From contig NZ_ADVZ01000001.1 in the NCBI RefSeq assembly GCF_000178995.1, forward strand, positions 1,212,001-1,276,000: a DNA stretch of 64,000 nucleotides, written 5' to 3'. The DNA comes from Afipia sp. 1NLS2 (GTDB lineage: Bacteria > Pseudomonadota > Alphaproteobacteria > Rhizobiales > Xanthobacteraceae). Of this stretch, positions 27,205-37,075 are shown one piece after another (position 1 is the first letter of the stretch; each line of letters starts with the position of its first letter). The position numbers and the translations under genes are program-made. The notes under the pieces were generated by a model. That model worked only from the letters and a program-made list of their open reading frames with translations. It was not told the origin of the DNA and ran no database searches.

Positions 27205-27621
27205 ATGCGCGATACACCCGCTGCAATCGCCGCTGCGACGGCCCACGCCTCGGCCGTAACGTCAGAGCGTTTAGACGCAGATCGAACGCCGCGCCTGTTC
27301 GCTGTCGGCGGTATCCTCGGCGCTCTAGGAGCGGCGTCGTGCTGCGTCATCCCCTTCGCGTTATTCCTGGCTGGTGTCAGCGGAGCCTGGATCGGCAATC
27401 TGACCGCACTCGAGCCTTACCAGCCGATTTTCGCGGGCGTCTCGCTCACCTTCATCGCCTACGGCGGGTGGCGTCTCCGGCGCAACCGGGAAATCGCATG
27501 CGCGGATGGCTACTGCGCCACGTCCCAATCGGACCGGGCCGCGAAGATCGGCCTCTGGACCGCCGCGACGTTGGTCGTGCTCGCTGTCGGGTTCCCCTAT
27601 GCGGCGCGCTATCTCCTCTGA
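27205..27621 (+). CDS. merT: mercuric transport protein MerT
   Basis: Inner-membrane Hg(II) importer, 138 residues with three transmembrane segments. The vicinal Cys46-Cys47 pair in the first helix (AASCCVIPF) and the cytoplasmic-loop pair Cys99/Cys104 (ACADGYC) are the Hg-relay cysteines of MerT. I use the ATG at 27205; a TTG at 27199 two codons earlier is also in frame. GAGAGAG at 27191-27197 is the ribosome site. It carries Hg(II) to MerA. A longer than usual Ala-rich N-terminus (about 30 residues) precedes the first helix. Confidence 0.92.
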   Translation: MRDTPAAIAAATAHASAVTSERLDADRTPRLFAVGGILGALGAASCCVIPFALFLAGVSGAWIGNLTALEPYQPIFAGVSLTFIAYGGWRLRRNREIACADGYCATSQSDRAAKIGLWTAATLVVLAVGFPYAARYLL

Positions 27622-27691
27622 AGCGCCGGCGTCCGGCGAGAGCCACCCTACCATCGACATCCAGTGTTCAATGCCAGGAAAGGTTAGAGAC

Positions 27692-28001
27692 ATGAAGACC
27701 CAGATCGGAACATTTGCCGCACTCGGCATGCTGCTTGCGCCATTGGCCGCGCAGGCAGGACAAGCCACCGTTATCCTCGACGTTCATCATGCGGGCTGTG
27801 TGCTGTGCGGGCCAATCGTCAAGAGCGCGCTCGCCCACGTCAAGGGCGTCACCGGTGTTTTTGGTTAGACAGGCAGACGGCAACGCCGATGTCGAAGCGA
27901 CCGTCACATATGACGACGCTCAGACTTCGCCGGCGGCGATGATCAAGGCCACCACTGGCCAAGGTTACCCTGCGGAAATCTCGAAGCGCACGAAAAGCTG
28001 A
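27692..28001 (+). pseudogene. merP: periplasmic mercury-binding protein MerP, frameshifted
   Basis: MerP begins at the ATG at 27692 with a signal peptide (FAALGMLLAPLAAQAG) and the metal motif GCVLCGP (the GMTCxxC equivalent). In this frame it stops at 27866-27868 (after GVTGVFG). The rest of the protein (NADVEATVTYDDAQTS ... GQGYPAEISKRTKS) continues in the +1-shifted frame to 28001. The slip is near the T5 run at 27858-27862. The two parts together give a normal-length MerP, so this is a recent frameshift or a sequence error. Confidence 0.82.
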
Positions 28002-28194
28002 TGGGCGGCCGCTTCTGCGCTAGAGCTCAAGGATGTAAGCGGAAAAAGTCTCTTGGCGCAATTGTCGCTGGTCTGGCCGTCCTGTGTTCGCCGGACCCGC
28101 GCCGTTAGTGGCCGTCGACTCCATCGCGCCTGCTGCGCCTGTGCTCACTGGCTCTGTCGCGATTGTGACCGTCATCGCTTTGATCGGCGTTTGA
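28001..28194 (+). pseudogene. small hydrophobic protein remnant after merP
   Basis: An ATG at 28001 overlaps the merP stop (TGATG). The first frame gives MGGRFCARAQGC and a helix (LGAIVAGLAVLCS) before a stop at about 28107; the hydrophobic character resumes in another frame (VFAGPAPLVAVDS ... AIVTVIALIGV) up to TGA at 28192. Together they look like a two-helix inner-membrane protein such as the small Hg transporters (MerF-like) that often sit here, but the similarity is only in size and position. Confidence 0.35.
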
Positions 28195-28273
28195 CCTTAC
28201 GTCGTGACCGGTTGGCCAACCAAAACACTGTCGATTGCTGCGCGCTCGAAAGCGCAAAACGAAAGTCAAACTC

Positions 28274-29707
28274 ATGAACGATTGCTACACGGCGGACGCC
28301 ACGAATCGAAACCGTCACTACGACCTTGCGGTCATCGGCGCCGGATCAGCGGGATTCTCGGCCGCGATCACGGCCGCCGATCAGGGCGCGCGGGTGGCGC
28401 TCGTCGGGAGCGGCCCCATTGGTGGGACCTGCGTCAATGTTGGCTGCGTACCATCGAAGACCCTCATCCGCGCCGCAGAGACACTTCATAACGCCCGCGC
28501 GGCCGCCCGCTTTGCCGGCATCACGGCCAACGCCGAACTGACCGACTGGCGTGGAACCGTTCGTCAGAAGGACGCACTCGTTTCTGCGCTGCGCCAAACT
28601 AAATACATTGACCTACTCCCCGCCTATAACGGCATCACTTATCTCGAGGGACCGGCGCGCCTCATCAAGGGCGGTATCGAGGCGGGGAGCTTCCGCGTCG
28701 CTGCTGGCAAGATCATCATCGCGACCGGTGCGCGGTCGGCGATGCCCGCCATTCCTGGTATCGAGGCGGTGCCGTATCTAACTAGCACGACGGCACTCGA
28801 CATCGAAGAGTTGCCGCGCTCCCTGCTCGTCATCGGCGGCGGCTATATCGGCACTGAACTCGCTCAGATGTTCGCCCGGGCCGGCGTTAGAGTAACGCTC
28901 GTGTGCCGCTCGCACCTGCTGCCAGCGGCTGAGCCCGAGATCGGCGCGGCGCTCATGGGATATTTCGAGGATGAAGGAATTACCGTCGTCTCCGGCATTG
29001 CCTACCGGGCAATTCGCGGGATCGCGGGTGGGATTTCACTCATCGTCACCCGCGATAATCGCGATATTGCAATCGACGCCGACCAGGTGCTGGTCACGAC
29101 TGGGCGTGCGCCCAACGTCGAAGGCCTTGGGCTCGCCGAACACGGCATCCCTATCTCGCCGAAGGGTGGCATCGTCATCGACGAGTGCATGCGCACCACC
29201 AGGGCCAACATCTATGCCGCCGGCGATGTCACCGGCCGCGACCAATTCGTATACATGGCCGCCTATGGCGCCAAGCTCGCAGCGAGGAACGCCCTCAACG
29301 GTGACAGTCTGCGCTACGATAACAGCGCTATGCCCGCCGTCGTGTTCACCGACCCGCAGGTCGCAAGCGTCGGGCTGACCGAGTTTGCGGCCCGCGCCGC
29401 GGGCCATATTGTCCGCGTCTCAACCATCAACCTCAATCAAGTGCCGCGCGCACTTGCCGCCCGTGACACGCGGGGGCTCATCAAACTGGTTGCCCATGCA
29501 GGCGACGGGCGGCTGCTCGGCGCCCATATCCTCGCCCCGGAAGGCGCCGATAGTATCCAAACCGCTGTTATAGCGATCCGTGCCGGACTGACCGTACAGC
29601 AGATCGCGGACACGATATTCCCATATCTCACCACGGTGGAAGGCCTGAAGCTCGCAGCGCTCGCGTTCGACAGAGAAGTGACGAAGCTTTCATGTTGTGC
29701 TGGATGA
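28274..29707 (+). CDS. merA: mercuric reductase MerA
   Basis: FAD/NADPH enzyme reducing Hg(II) to volatile Hg(0), 477 residues. FAD-binding GAGSAGFSAA (22-31); the redox pair GTCVNVGCVPSK has Cys53 and Cys58; NADPH-binding GGGYIGTE; the second FAD block AAGDVTG; and the C-terminal Cys474-Cys475 pair (SCCAG) that hands Hg(II) to the active site. There is no N-terminal MerP-like domain, as in shorter MerA forms. I chose the ATG at 28274 (NDCYTADAT). It follows merR-merT-merP in a functional order and should be Hg-induced. Confidence 0.96.
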   Translation: MNDCYTADATNRNRHYDLAVIGAGSAGFSAAITAADQGARVALVGSGPIGGTCVNVGCVPSKTLIRAAETLHNARAAARFAGITANAELTDWRGTVRQKDALVSALRQTKYIDLLPAYNGITYLEGPARLIKGGIEAGSFRVAAGKIIIATGARSAMPAIPGIEAVPYLTSTTALDIEELPRSLLVIGGGYIGTELAQMFARAGVRVTLVCRSHLLPAAEPEIGAALMGYFEDEGITVVSGIAYRAIRGIAGGISLIVTRDNRDIAIDADQVLVTTGRAPNVEGLGLAEHGIPISPKGGIVIDECMRTTRANIYAAGDVTGRDQFVYMAAYGAKLAARNALNGDSLRYDNSAMPAVVFTDPQVASVGLTEFAARAAGHIVRVSTINLNQVPRALAARDTRGLIKLVAHAGDGRLLGAHILAPEGADSIQTAVIAIRAGLTVQQIADTIFPYLTTVEGLKLAALAFDREVTKLSCCAG

Positions 29708-29861
29708 GGACGACAGTGTCTTGCCGTCCTAGGTGTCGTCGATCTGAAACAGCGAGAATGCGCTGTAACCTTTCAGCATGATTGGTCGAACCATTCTGTT
29801 AAGGCCGGTCGCTGGCCTCAGGCTGCGGCAATTGTTATCACTAAGAATAGAAAGGCATCTG

Positions 29862-31211
29862 ATGCAGGGCCGCTACGATCTCGTTGTTATCGGTTCGGGT
29901 GCTGGCGCGACGACGGCAGCGTTTCGTTGTCGCGCCGCTGGCTGGCGCGTCGCCATTGTCGACCATCGTCCGTTTGGGGGCACTTGTGCGCTCCGTGGGT
30001 GCGATCCGAAGAAGGTTTTGGTCGGAATTGCAGACGCTTTGGACCAGAGCCAGCGATTGCGTGGCAAAGGCATTAGCGGAGGAGAGCCGTCTATCGATTG
30101 GCGTCAGCTCATGGCGTTCAAGCGGAGCTTTACCGACCCTGTGCCGAATCGGCGTGAGGAAGAACTCGCCAAGCATGGCATCGACGCGTTTCGTGAACAT
30201 GCGCGGTTTCGCGGCCCGAACGCGATCGAGGTTGGCAATCAGACGTTAGAGACCCGTTTTACCCTAATCGCGACAGGGGCGGTGCCGATGCGTCTGGGTA
30301 TCGCGGGCGAGGAGTACCTTGCAACCAGCACCGACTTTTTAGAGCTCGACGAGTTGCCGAAGCGGCTAGTGTTTGTCGGCGGAGGCTTCATCGCAGCGGA
30401 ATTTTCGCACGTCGCAGCGCGCGCCGGTGCTGCGGTGACCATTCTGGAGCGATCGCCCACAGTTCTCGCTCAATTCGATCAAGAACTCGTGGGTTGGCTC
30501 AACGACAAGTCTGCTGGTTTGGGCATCGATATCCGCTTAAAGACACGCGTCGAGTCGATCGAAAAGACCCGGGACGGCTTCAGGGTTGTGACCATATCTG
30601 AGGGTACACGCTCCGTTGTGGAGGCCGATCTTGTTGTGCATGCAGCTGGGCGTACGCCAGACCTGGAAACGCTGGATCTTGCAGCAGCAAATGTCTCGCA
30701 AGAGAGCGGACGGCTGTTACTGAATGAGTTTTTGCAAAGCACGTCCAATCCTGCGGTCTACGCCGCGGGCGATGCTGCCTCGAGTGGGCCGCCTTTGACC
30801 CCTGTCGCGAGCCGCGACGGGGCGGTGGTCGCAGCGAACATGGTCGAGGGAAACCAGCAGCGCCCAAACTACCAGGGCGTAGCGAGCGTAGTTTTCACCA
30901 TCCCGCCGCTCGCCAGCGTGGGTCTGCTCGAAGACGAGGCCCAGCGGCGAAACCTGCGCTACCGAGTTCGCCACGAGAAGACCTCAGATTGGTACACCGC
31001 ACGGCGTGTGGGGGAGGACTGTTCAGGGTTCAAGATCCTAATCGAAGATGGCACAGAGCGAATTCTCGGTGCGCATCTTATTGGGCCGCATGCGGAGGAA
31101 GTCATTAACGTCTTTGCGCTCGCAATCCGTGCTGATCTGCCCGTGTCGCGATTGAAAGAGGCGATCTTTGCTTATCCGACGGCCGGTTCGGACATTGCTT
31201 ACATGCTGTGA
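29862..31211 (+). CDS. flavin disulfide reductase (mercuric/glutathione reductase-like)
   Basis: Second pyridine-nucleotide disulfide oxidoreductase of 449 residues right after merA. FAD loop GSGAGATTAA; redox disulfide GTCALRGCDPKK with Cys42 and Cys47; NAD(P) loop GGGFIAAEFS; AAGDAAS; and a C-terminal AYPTAGSD where glutathione reductase has HPT. It lacks the C-terminal Cys pair of MerA, so it probably reduces a different disulfide or quinone. The start at 29862 has AAAGG 8 bases upstream. It diverges strongly from MerA, so it is not a recent duplicate. The next gene, a haloacid dehalogenase, starts 7 bases downstream. Confidence 0.9.
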   Translation: MQGRYDLVVIGSGAGATTAAFRCRAAGWRVAIVDHRPFGGTCALRGCDPKKVLVGIADALDQSQRLRGKGISGGEPSIDWRQLMAFKRSFTDPVPNRREEELAKHGIDAFREHARFRGPNAIEVGNQTLETRFTLIATGAVPMRLGIAGEEYLATSTDFLELDELPKRLVFVGGGFIAAEFSHVAARAGAAVTILERSPTVLAQFDQELVGWLNDKSAGLGIDIRLKTRVESIEKTRDGFRVVTISEGTRSVVEADLVVHAAGRTPDLETLDLAAANVSQESGRLLLNEFLQSTSNPAVYAAGDAASSGPPLTPVASRDGAVVAANMVEGNQQRPNYQGVASVVFTIPPLASVGLLEDEAQRRNLRYRVRHEKTSDWYTARRVGEDCSGFKILIEDGTERILGAHLIGPHAEEVINVFALAIRADLPVSRLKEAIFAYPTAGSDIAYML

Positions 31212-31218
31212 GGGCACG

Positions 31219-31986
31219 ATGGCGGCGAAGTGGTTTCCCGAAGCTGTTGCGTTCGATGTAATTGAGACGGTCTTCTCGTTGGAAGAATTGCGTCCCCTGT
31301 TAGTCGCCGCCGGCTTGCCAAGCGAGGCGCTGGAACTCTGGTTTGCGCAAATCTTGCGGGATGGATTCGCCCTCGACGCGAGCGGCGTATACCGGCCATT
31401 TCGGGATGTCGCGTCCGCTACGTTGGAGACCTACATCGTGGAGCGCAGGGACGCAGCCGCCACAAGGCTTGCCGCCGTCATCGACGGGTTCGCGCAGCTA
31501 AAACCCCATCCGGACGCCGGCATTGCATTCCGACGACTTCATGAAGCTGGGATACGCATCTTCACCCTCACGAACGGCAGCACTGAAGCGACGGCGAAGT
31601 TGCTGCAAGCCAGTGGGCTAGACCAATTTGTCGAAGAAACGCTGTCAGTGGATGACGTCAGACACTGGAAGCCGCGTCGCGAGGTCTACCTCTATGCCGC
31701 CCAGCGTGCCGGGATTGCGGCTGGGAAGCTTGCCCTGGTCGCGGCTCACGGATGGGACGTTCACGGCGCGGGCTGCGCCGGATTGAGAACGGTCTATATC
31801 GCGCGCTCTAACAAGTATCCGAGAATTATGCGAGCTCCTGACGCCGTAGTGGAGTCACTCGCAGAGGCATCCGAAGCGCTTGTGCATTACGGCATTCCGA
31901 GCACACGAGATCGAGGCGACGGATGGAAAGCGACGGCGAGATCCCGGCATAAGCCTCTCAAAATGGCATCGCCGGGCTTGGGCTGA
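31219..31986 (+). CDS. haloacid dehalogenase type II-like HAD hydrolase
   Basis: HAD-superfamily protein of 255 residues. The nucleophile motif is AFDVIETVFS (Asp then Thr four positions on), motif II FTLTNGS, and the KPRREVY lysine and AAHGWDVHGA block are typical of L-2-haloacid dehalogenases. The two residues after the nucleophile differ from the usual DVFGT, so substrate use could differ. It starts 7 bases after the flavin reductase stop, suggesting co-transcription. Confidence 0.85.
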   Translation: MAAKWFPEAVAFDVIETVFSLEELRPLLVAAGLPSEALELWFAQILRDGFALDASGVYRPFRDVASATLETYIVERRDAAATRLAAVIDGFAQLKPHPDAGIAFRRLHEAGIRIFTLTNGSTEATAKLLQASGLDQFVEETLSVDDVRHWKPRREVYLYAAQRAGIAAGKLALVAAHGWDVHGAGCAGLRTVYIARSNKYPRIMRAPDAVVESLAEASEALVHYGIPSTRDRGDGWKATARSRHKPLKMASPGLG

Positions 31987-32020
31987 TCGGCGACCGAGGA
32001 TGCGACGTTTCCATCAACGG

Positions 32021-33297
32021 TCAAACTCTCTCTAGGAGAGCGACTGTCCCCTGCCCGCCGTCGGCACAAACGCTAATGATCCCGCGTGATCCCGCCGGTC
32101 GCGACCAAAGCTCCTTCACTGCCTGACTCAAGTCTCTCGCGCCCGTCGCGGCGAACGGGTGACCAATCGCGACTGAGCCTCCATTGGGATTGACGCGGTC
32201 CCACCGGAAGGTACCGAAATCGGCGTCAACTCCAGTCTTGGACCGGATCCAATCCCTCCGTTCGATGGCAGCGACATTCGCCAGCACCTGGGCCGCGAAG
32301 GCTTCGTGGATCTCCCAAAGGTGAATGTCGTCAAAGCGCAGACCGTGTCGTGCAAGCAGACGAGGAATCGCATAGGAGGGCGCCATCAGCAGCCCCTCAG
32401 TATGGTGGTCGACCGCAGCGACCTCGTAATCGACCAAGCGCAAATACGGCGTATTCGACGGCAGCCGGTCGAGGCCCGCCTCGTTTGCAATCCAGCAGCC
32501 GGCGGCGCCGTCTGTGATGGGTGACGAGTTTCCTGCCGTAAGCGTTCCCTGTCCGCTCCTTTTGTCGAACGCGGGCTTGAGCGCGGCAAGTTTCTCCGAT
32601 GACGTATCTGCGCGCGGATTGGAGTCACACTCGAGTTCGGGTAGCTTGATAACCAGATCGTCGAAGAAGCCGCTATTCCAACCGGCAACGGCCCGCTGAT
32701 GGCCCTTGAGCGCCCAGGCGTCTTGCGCCTCGCGGCTGATGTGCCACTCCTTCGCGGTCTCTTCCATGTGCTCGCCCATTGTTCGGCCGGTAATCCGATT
32801 GGCCCATCCCTTGATTTGGCAGCACATAGTCTTTTGGTTCGAGCGCTCGTAGCGCGGCCAAAGCGGCAGCGGGATTGTGTCCGAACAGATCGGTCAGCCG
32901 TTTTGATGCCTCGGACGTCAGGGCGATCGGCGGTCGGCTCATCACCTCCGCACCTCCCACCAATGTGAGGTCAATCCCGCTGCCAAGCATACCGGCGGCC
33001 GCGAACGCCGCGGTCATGCTCGTCGAACACGCAAGCACGACGGAGAATGCAGGAACGTTAGGATTGAGCTTTGCATCGAGCCAGACTTCGCGCGCGACGT
33101 TGCTCCAGCCGAGATTAGGGATCACGTTTCCCCAGACGACCAGGTTGGGTTCGGCGCGATGGGCCATAGCCTGAACGACTGGAACGGATAGGCTGATGCC
33201 ATCATAGTTGGCGAGCGCGCCCACCGCGCCCGAAGGGGGTGCGGAGTCCGGCGGCGACGAAGACAGTGTCTGGAAAACGGTGCACGGCAGCTCTCAT
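32021..33297 (-). pseudogene. acetyl-CoA acetyltransferase (thiolase), two frameshifts
   Basis: Thiolase split over three frames: MRAAVHRFPDTVFVAAGLR from 33297, then GALANYDGISLSVPVVQ to LEPKDYVLP (about 33230-32805), then IKGWANRITGRTMGEHMEET to the stop at 32021. The nucleophile Cys (VVLACSTSM), the HEAFAAQ His and GHPFAATGAR and the second catalytic Cys (ISVCADGG) are all present, so the gene was functional and the breaks are recent or technical. It lies convergent to the dehalogenase gene. Confidence 0.85.
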
Positions 33298-33435
33298 TCT
33301 AATGGGGTTTGATCGCGTTCAGCTCGGGCTCTAATTGACGTTTCGGGTATCTCGGGCTGCGAGGGACTTTGCAAACCCTGCATGTTGGACGCTCGGTCGT
33401 AGTTCGTGGAATCGTTGCGATTTGCTGCTCGACGT

Positions 33436-34101
33436 TCATGCGGCGCGCAGGCGGTGCAAGTGTTCCAATACAGGCAAGACGTCCCGTGGCGGAGAACGGC
33501 CGGACTGCCCGGGGTTGATTTCGGAGAAGGCGATCAGCCCAGCCCTGTCGATAATAAAGCGGGCCGGGATCGGCAGTGTCCAACTGTCGTCACCGTTGAG
33601 AAGCGGGAGGTCGATGCCGCTCTTCATGTGGACTTCCCGGAGGATCTCCGGAATGCGCCAGCGCACGCCGAACAGCTCGGCAATTCGGCCGCCTCGGTCT
33701 GAGAGAATCGGAAAACCCAGTTTCAACTGGGTGTGTGCCTTTGCGTTCTCCTCGATCGTCTGTTGTGAGATGCTCACGAGCGACGCGCCCTGCATCTCGA
33801 CCGACTGCCGGAGGGACTCGAACGCCTGCAGGTCACGGCCGCATGCCGGGCACCACGAGCCGGAATAGAACGTCAGGATCAACGGACCGGGCTTAAGGAG
33901 CGTTTCCAACGCAACCTCAATGCCTAGTTGGTCACGCAACCGAAAGGATGGTGCGCTGTTGCCCGCCTTGAGCGCGCGCTCGGCCTGTCGTGTCGCGATC
34001 AAGTATTCGGTCGTGCTTCGTATCGCATCCGCAGGGTCGCGCTTGCTTGGCTTCGTTGCCCGACGCGGAGCCGTCGCGTGCGTGTTCTCGCTTTTCCTCA
34101 T
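33436..34101 (-). CDS. peroxiredoxin-like (AhpC/TSA, Prx-like2) protein 1
   Basis: 221-residue thioredoxin-fold protein. The peroxidatic motif is SWCPAC (Cys84, Cys87) after the strand LILTFYSG, with VSISQQTIEENA helping define the family. The N-terminal 40 residues are basic and unconserved. It is the first of three Prx-like proteins between 33.4 and 42 kb. Likely role: reduction of peroxides or of a redox partner; the resolving thiol system is unknown. Confidence 0.88.
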   Translation of the reverse strand: MRKSENTHATAPRRATKPSKRDPADAIRSTTEYLIATRQAERALKAGNSAPSFRLRDQLGIEVALETLLKPGPLILTFYSGSWCPACGRDLQAFESLRQSVEMQGASLVSISQQTIEENAKAHTQLKLGFPILSDRGGRIAELFGVRWRIPEILREVHMKSGIDLPLLNGDDSWTLPIPARFIIDRAGLIAFSEINPGQSGRSPPRDVLPVLEHLHRLRAA

Positions 34102-34252
34102 GTCCGGTCTTCCCTCAGCTCGCGGTGGTCAGTGACCCCGGGAAATTCTGGTTAAGGTTGATCGAGTGCAGTAGTCGTCGTCGGTAACTTTGAGTTATTC
34201 GCGCAGGTTATGATTGGACGGGCTTGCGCCGCCAGCCGTTTCCAGAGACGCA

Positions 34253-34654
34253 TCAGGCGTCAGCGATTAGTGAGGCGATGTCCTCGAGCGGGCGACGGCT
34301 GAAGTCCTTCGCGAGCTCGCCTATGATCTTGCCTCTCAGGTCGCGGTGGAAGTGCTTGCGCATCTCCCCCAGGGTCTCGGGATCGGAGACAACGACCAGG
34401 TGCTCAATGGTCCCGTCCAGGCTGAGCGTGTTAAGGAACGCCGCCGTCACTGCCGCGAAATCGTCTTCAACGAGTTGCCTGCTGTCCAGGTTGGCGGAGC
34501 CGTTATGGTGGCGTGCGCCCGAACCCGCATGGGCGGACGCGGGCGCCGCGGTGATTTCAACCAGATGCACGCCAGGTTTCACGCCCGTATTGTGGAACAG
34601 GCGCACCGTCTCGCCGTCAGCAACCGCTATTGTCGTACCGGTGGGTAGAATCAT
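34253..34654 (-). CDS. host attachment family protein (baeRF12-type)
   Basis: 133-residue protein of the host-attachment/bacterial archaeo-eukaryotic release-factor-like family 12, a mixed alpha/beta RNase H-like fold lacking a known reaction. The start (ILPTGTTIAVADGETVRLF), HLVVVSDPETLGEMR and the terminal FSRRPLEDIASLI are characteristic. The family was named from a plant-associated context but its function is unproven. Confidence 0.75.
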   Translation of the reverse strand: MILPTGTTIAVADGETVRLFHNTGVKPGVHLVEITAAPASAHAGSGARHHNGSANLDSRQLVEDDFAAVTAAFLNTLSLDGTIEHLVVVSDPETLGEMRKHFHRDLRGKIIGELAKDFSRRPLEDIASLIADA

Positions 34655-34696
34655 CGAAAAATCTCCTGTTCACGATTCTGCACAAACGTCGGCAGG

Positions 34697-35995
34697 CTAT
34701 TGAGCTTGAATGCTGGGGCTTTGCGCCGCGTCAACGACGGGCTCCTGCTGCGAAGCTCCCCAGAGTAGAACCGTCCCGAAGACAGCCGAAAGAATCGATG
34801 CGGCGAACACAGCGATCTTGGCGGCCGAGAAATCAGTGGTGTTTGGGAATGCCTGGCCGGCGATAAAGAGCGACATCGTAAAACCGATACCAGCAAGGGC
34901 TCCCGCTCCGGCCAGCTGCCGCCACGTGTATTCGGTCGGCTTGACGGCGATGCCCGTGCGAACTGCCGCGGTAGCCGCTAGAAAGATGCCGAGCGGCTTT
35001 CCTATGGCGAGGCCAGCGACGATCGCTGCCATGAGCCAACCATGCCCCACGAAGACGCTCGGGTTGATCGCCACTCCCCGCATTCGCAAGTGCGAAGACT
35101 GGGAAGACAACGTAGCTCGACCGCGCGCCGGCGTGCCGCCGCAATCGGTCGGCGGGCGATTCAAGTTGCTCGCGGGTTTTGTGGTGAAGTAACGGGTGAA
35201 GGCCTGCGAGAGGACCTCTTCGGGCATGCCCATCCCATCATCGGCAACGACGATCTCGACGAATCCCTGCGTTGCGCCGGCGGAATGCTCGACGTTCCGC
35301 GCCGCAATTGTAATGATGCCGCCCTCAGGCATAGCGTCGGCCGCGTTTCGGCAAAGGTTCAGTAGAGCGAAGTACAGGTCTTCTGCATCGGCATTGAACG
35401 CCCACAAGTCAGGAGCGATCTCCATGCGGATTGTGATGTCTGGATGGAACGCCCGGTCGAGGCTGCTCGCAATCGCTGCGAGGCGACGACCGTCGACGTA
35501 CCCGTCGATCGGCTTGGCTCGCGGTCGCGCATCGCCAAGGAGCCGTCGGGTCAGGAACGCGCTTCTTGTGATCGTCTCCTGCAATTTGCCGACGATCGCC
35601 TTTCGATCCTCGGCATCATCCTGGCACTCGAGCAATCGAAGCCCGCTGCTGATCACGGCGAGAAGATTGTTGATGTCGTGGACGATGAACTGCGCCGACT
35701 CTACTATCTCGCTCGCCCTTTCTGGCTTGTTTGGGGCGATCACGAGATGCGAGTAGGATCGCGGACTGGAGTCATACAGAACCCCCGATACCTCGCCGTC
35801 GGGCCCGACGAGCGGGATCTCTACGCACCTGGATGTAACGAAGCCGCGATCGCCGACGTTCCGCACTCTTGAGCTGAATCCTCGCTGCGCTCCGAGCGCA
35901 AAACCAGCGCTGTCAACGAGCACCACAACATCCTCAAGCGACTGACTTTCAACAGGACCGCGGAAGGAAACGCCAACTGTCTCTTTGATCTGCAT
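34697..35995 (-). pseudogene. chimeric ORF: truncated sensor histidine kinase joined to NhaA C-terminus
   Basis: Residues 1-274 are a soluble sensor kinase: His106 in [14 protein letters not shown], an N-box [12 protein letters not shown], and the G1 box [12 protein letters not shown]. It breaks off at RYFTTKP before the G2 box. Past that junction (about 35174) the DNA encodes the last third of a Na+/H+ antiporter NhaA, first in a different frame ([10 protein letters not shown] ... [12 protein letters not shown]), then in the kinase frame from [10 protein letters not shown] at about 35078, after a one-base insertion. The antiporter fragment lacks the ion-binding aspartates. It looks like a deletion that fused two genes; neither is likely functional. 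Confidence 0.85.
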
Positions 35996-36397
35996 TTCGG
36001 ACCTCCTGGCCCTCGATCGTTCAACGAAACGTCGAGTCCGGCCCGTACACGAAGGTGGGCGACGATGGATTAGAGATTGAGTCCATGACGGTGGAAAGGA
36101 AAATCACCTCTCGCCATGGAGTCGATAGCCGACCGTTATCGGAATGACTGGGGGCTCCTGGGGCGCTGCCCGAAAGCGTACGCCGCGTCTCTCTGCGAGA
36201 ATTTGCCGACCAGCACTCTTGGCGGCCGACTAGAAGTCTTCGCGCGGCTATCCTGCGGGCCGCGCAGCATTACGGGCGGTTATCGAGATCATAGCTTTAC
36301 CAGCCGATTCCACGGCAATAACGCTGGTGCCGCGAGCGCGGTCGTGAGGCCGACGCGACGGCGTACACCTCCAACCGAGCGGAACATTGCTGGAAGC

Positions 36398-36952
36398 ATG
36401 AAGCAGAAGGTGGAAGACCAGGATGGCATGGAACAAGCCGAGCACGACCTGCTCGCCGACCTCAGGCGAGCCCGCCGCTCACTTCGTCTTCAGGACATGG
36501 ATGAGCCCCCGGCGGTTGCGCGCCTGACGCCGGGGCAAAGGATAGCGGACGCGGTCGCCACCGTCATGGGATCGTGGAGTTTCATCATCGTCCAGAGCGC
36601 AATCCTGGTCGTCTGGATAGCGGCCAACTTGGTCGGCGCGATTAGGGGTTGGGACCCCTACCCGTTCATTCTGCTCAATCTCGCGCTTTCGTTCCAGGCG
36701 GCCTACGCCGCGCCGGTTATCATGATGAGCCAGAACCGGCAGCAGGACATCGATCGCAAGGCCGCGGAGAATGACTACCGGATCAATGTGAAGGCGGAGC
36801 TCGAAATAGAGTTGCTGCATGAGAAGATCGACCAACTGCGCGAGCGCGAAGTCCTGAAGCTAACGGAGGCCGTCAGGATGCTGACCAAGCTGCTGGAGCA
36901 GTCGGCGTCCGGTGCACGCGAGACCGATGCGGAAGCCGGACGGCCGTCATAA
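36398..36952 (+). CDS. DUF1003 domain-containing membrane protein
   Basis: 184-residue protein with two transmembrane helices (SWSFIIVQSAILVVWIA and PFILLNLALSFQAAYAAP) and the MMSQNRQ signature of DUF1003, followed by a long charged coiled-coil tail (ELEIELLHEKIDQLRE). Function is unknown. I place the start at the ATG at 36398; a second ATG at 36428 fits too. The frame open from 36116 is not supported. Confidence 0.85.
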   Translation: MKQKVEDQDGMEQAEHDLLADLRRARRSLRLQDMDEPPAVARLTPGQRIADAVATVMGSWSFIIVQSAILVVWIAANLVGAIRGWDPYPFILLNLALSFQAAYAAPVIMMSQNRQQDIDRKAAENDYRINVKAELEIELLHEKIDQLREREVLKLTEAVRMLTKLLEQSASGARETDAEAGRPS

Positions 36953-37075
36953 CGCGCGGCTATCGATTTCATGGCGTGACGTCACTTCCCATTCGCCGCA
37001 ACGAATTTCATGGTTCGCCGGTAGCGTATTTTATCGGACGACGCTTCTTTTACCTGCCGATGGAGGAAATGCCCC

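Noticed and set aside
29708-29861. Terminator between merA and the second reductase
   Set aside because: AGGACG and CGTCCT can pair around 29710-29730 but the loop is 12 bases and no T tract follows.
31219-31986. Dehalogenase as part of the mer operon
   Set aside because: It lies beyond a flavin reductase and a 154-base gap after merA; co-regulation is possible but nothing shows it.
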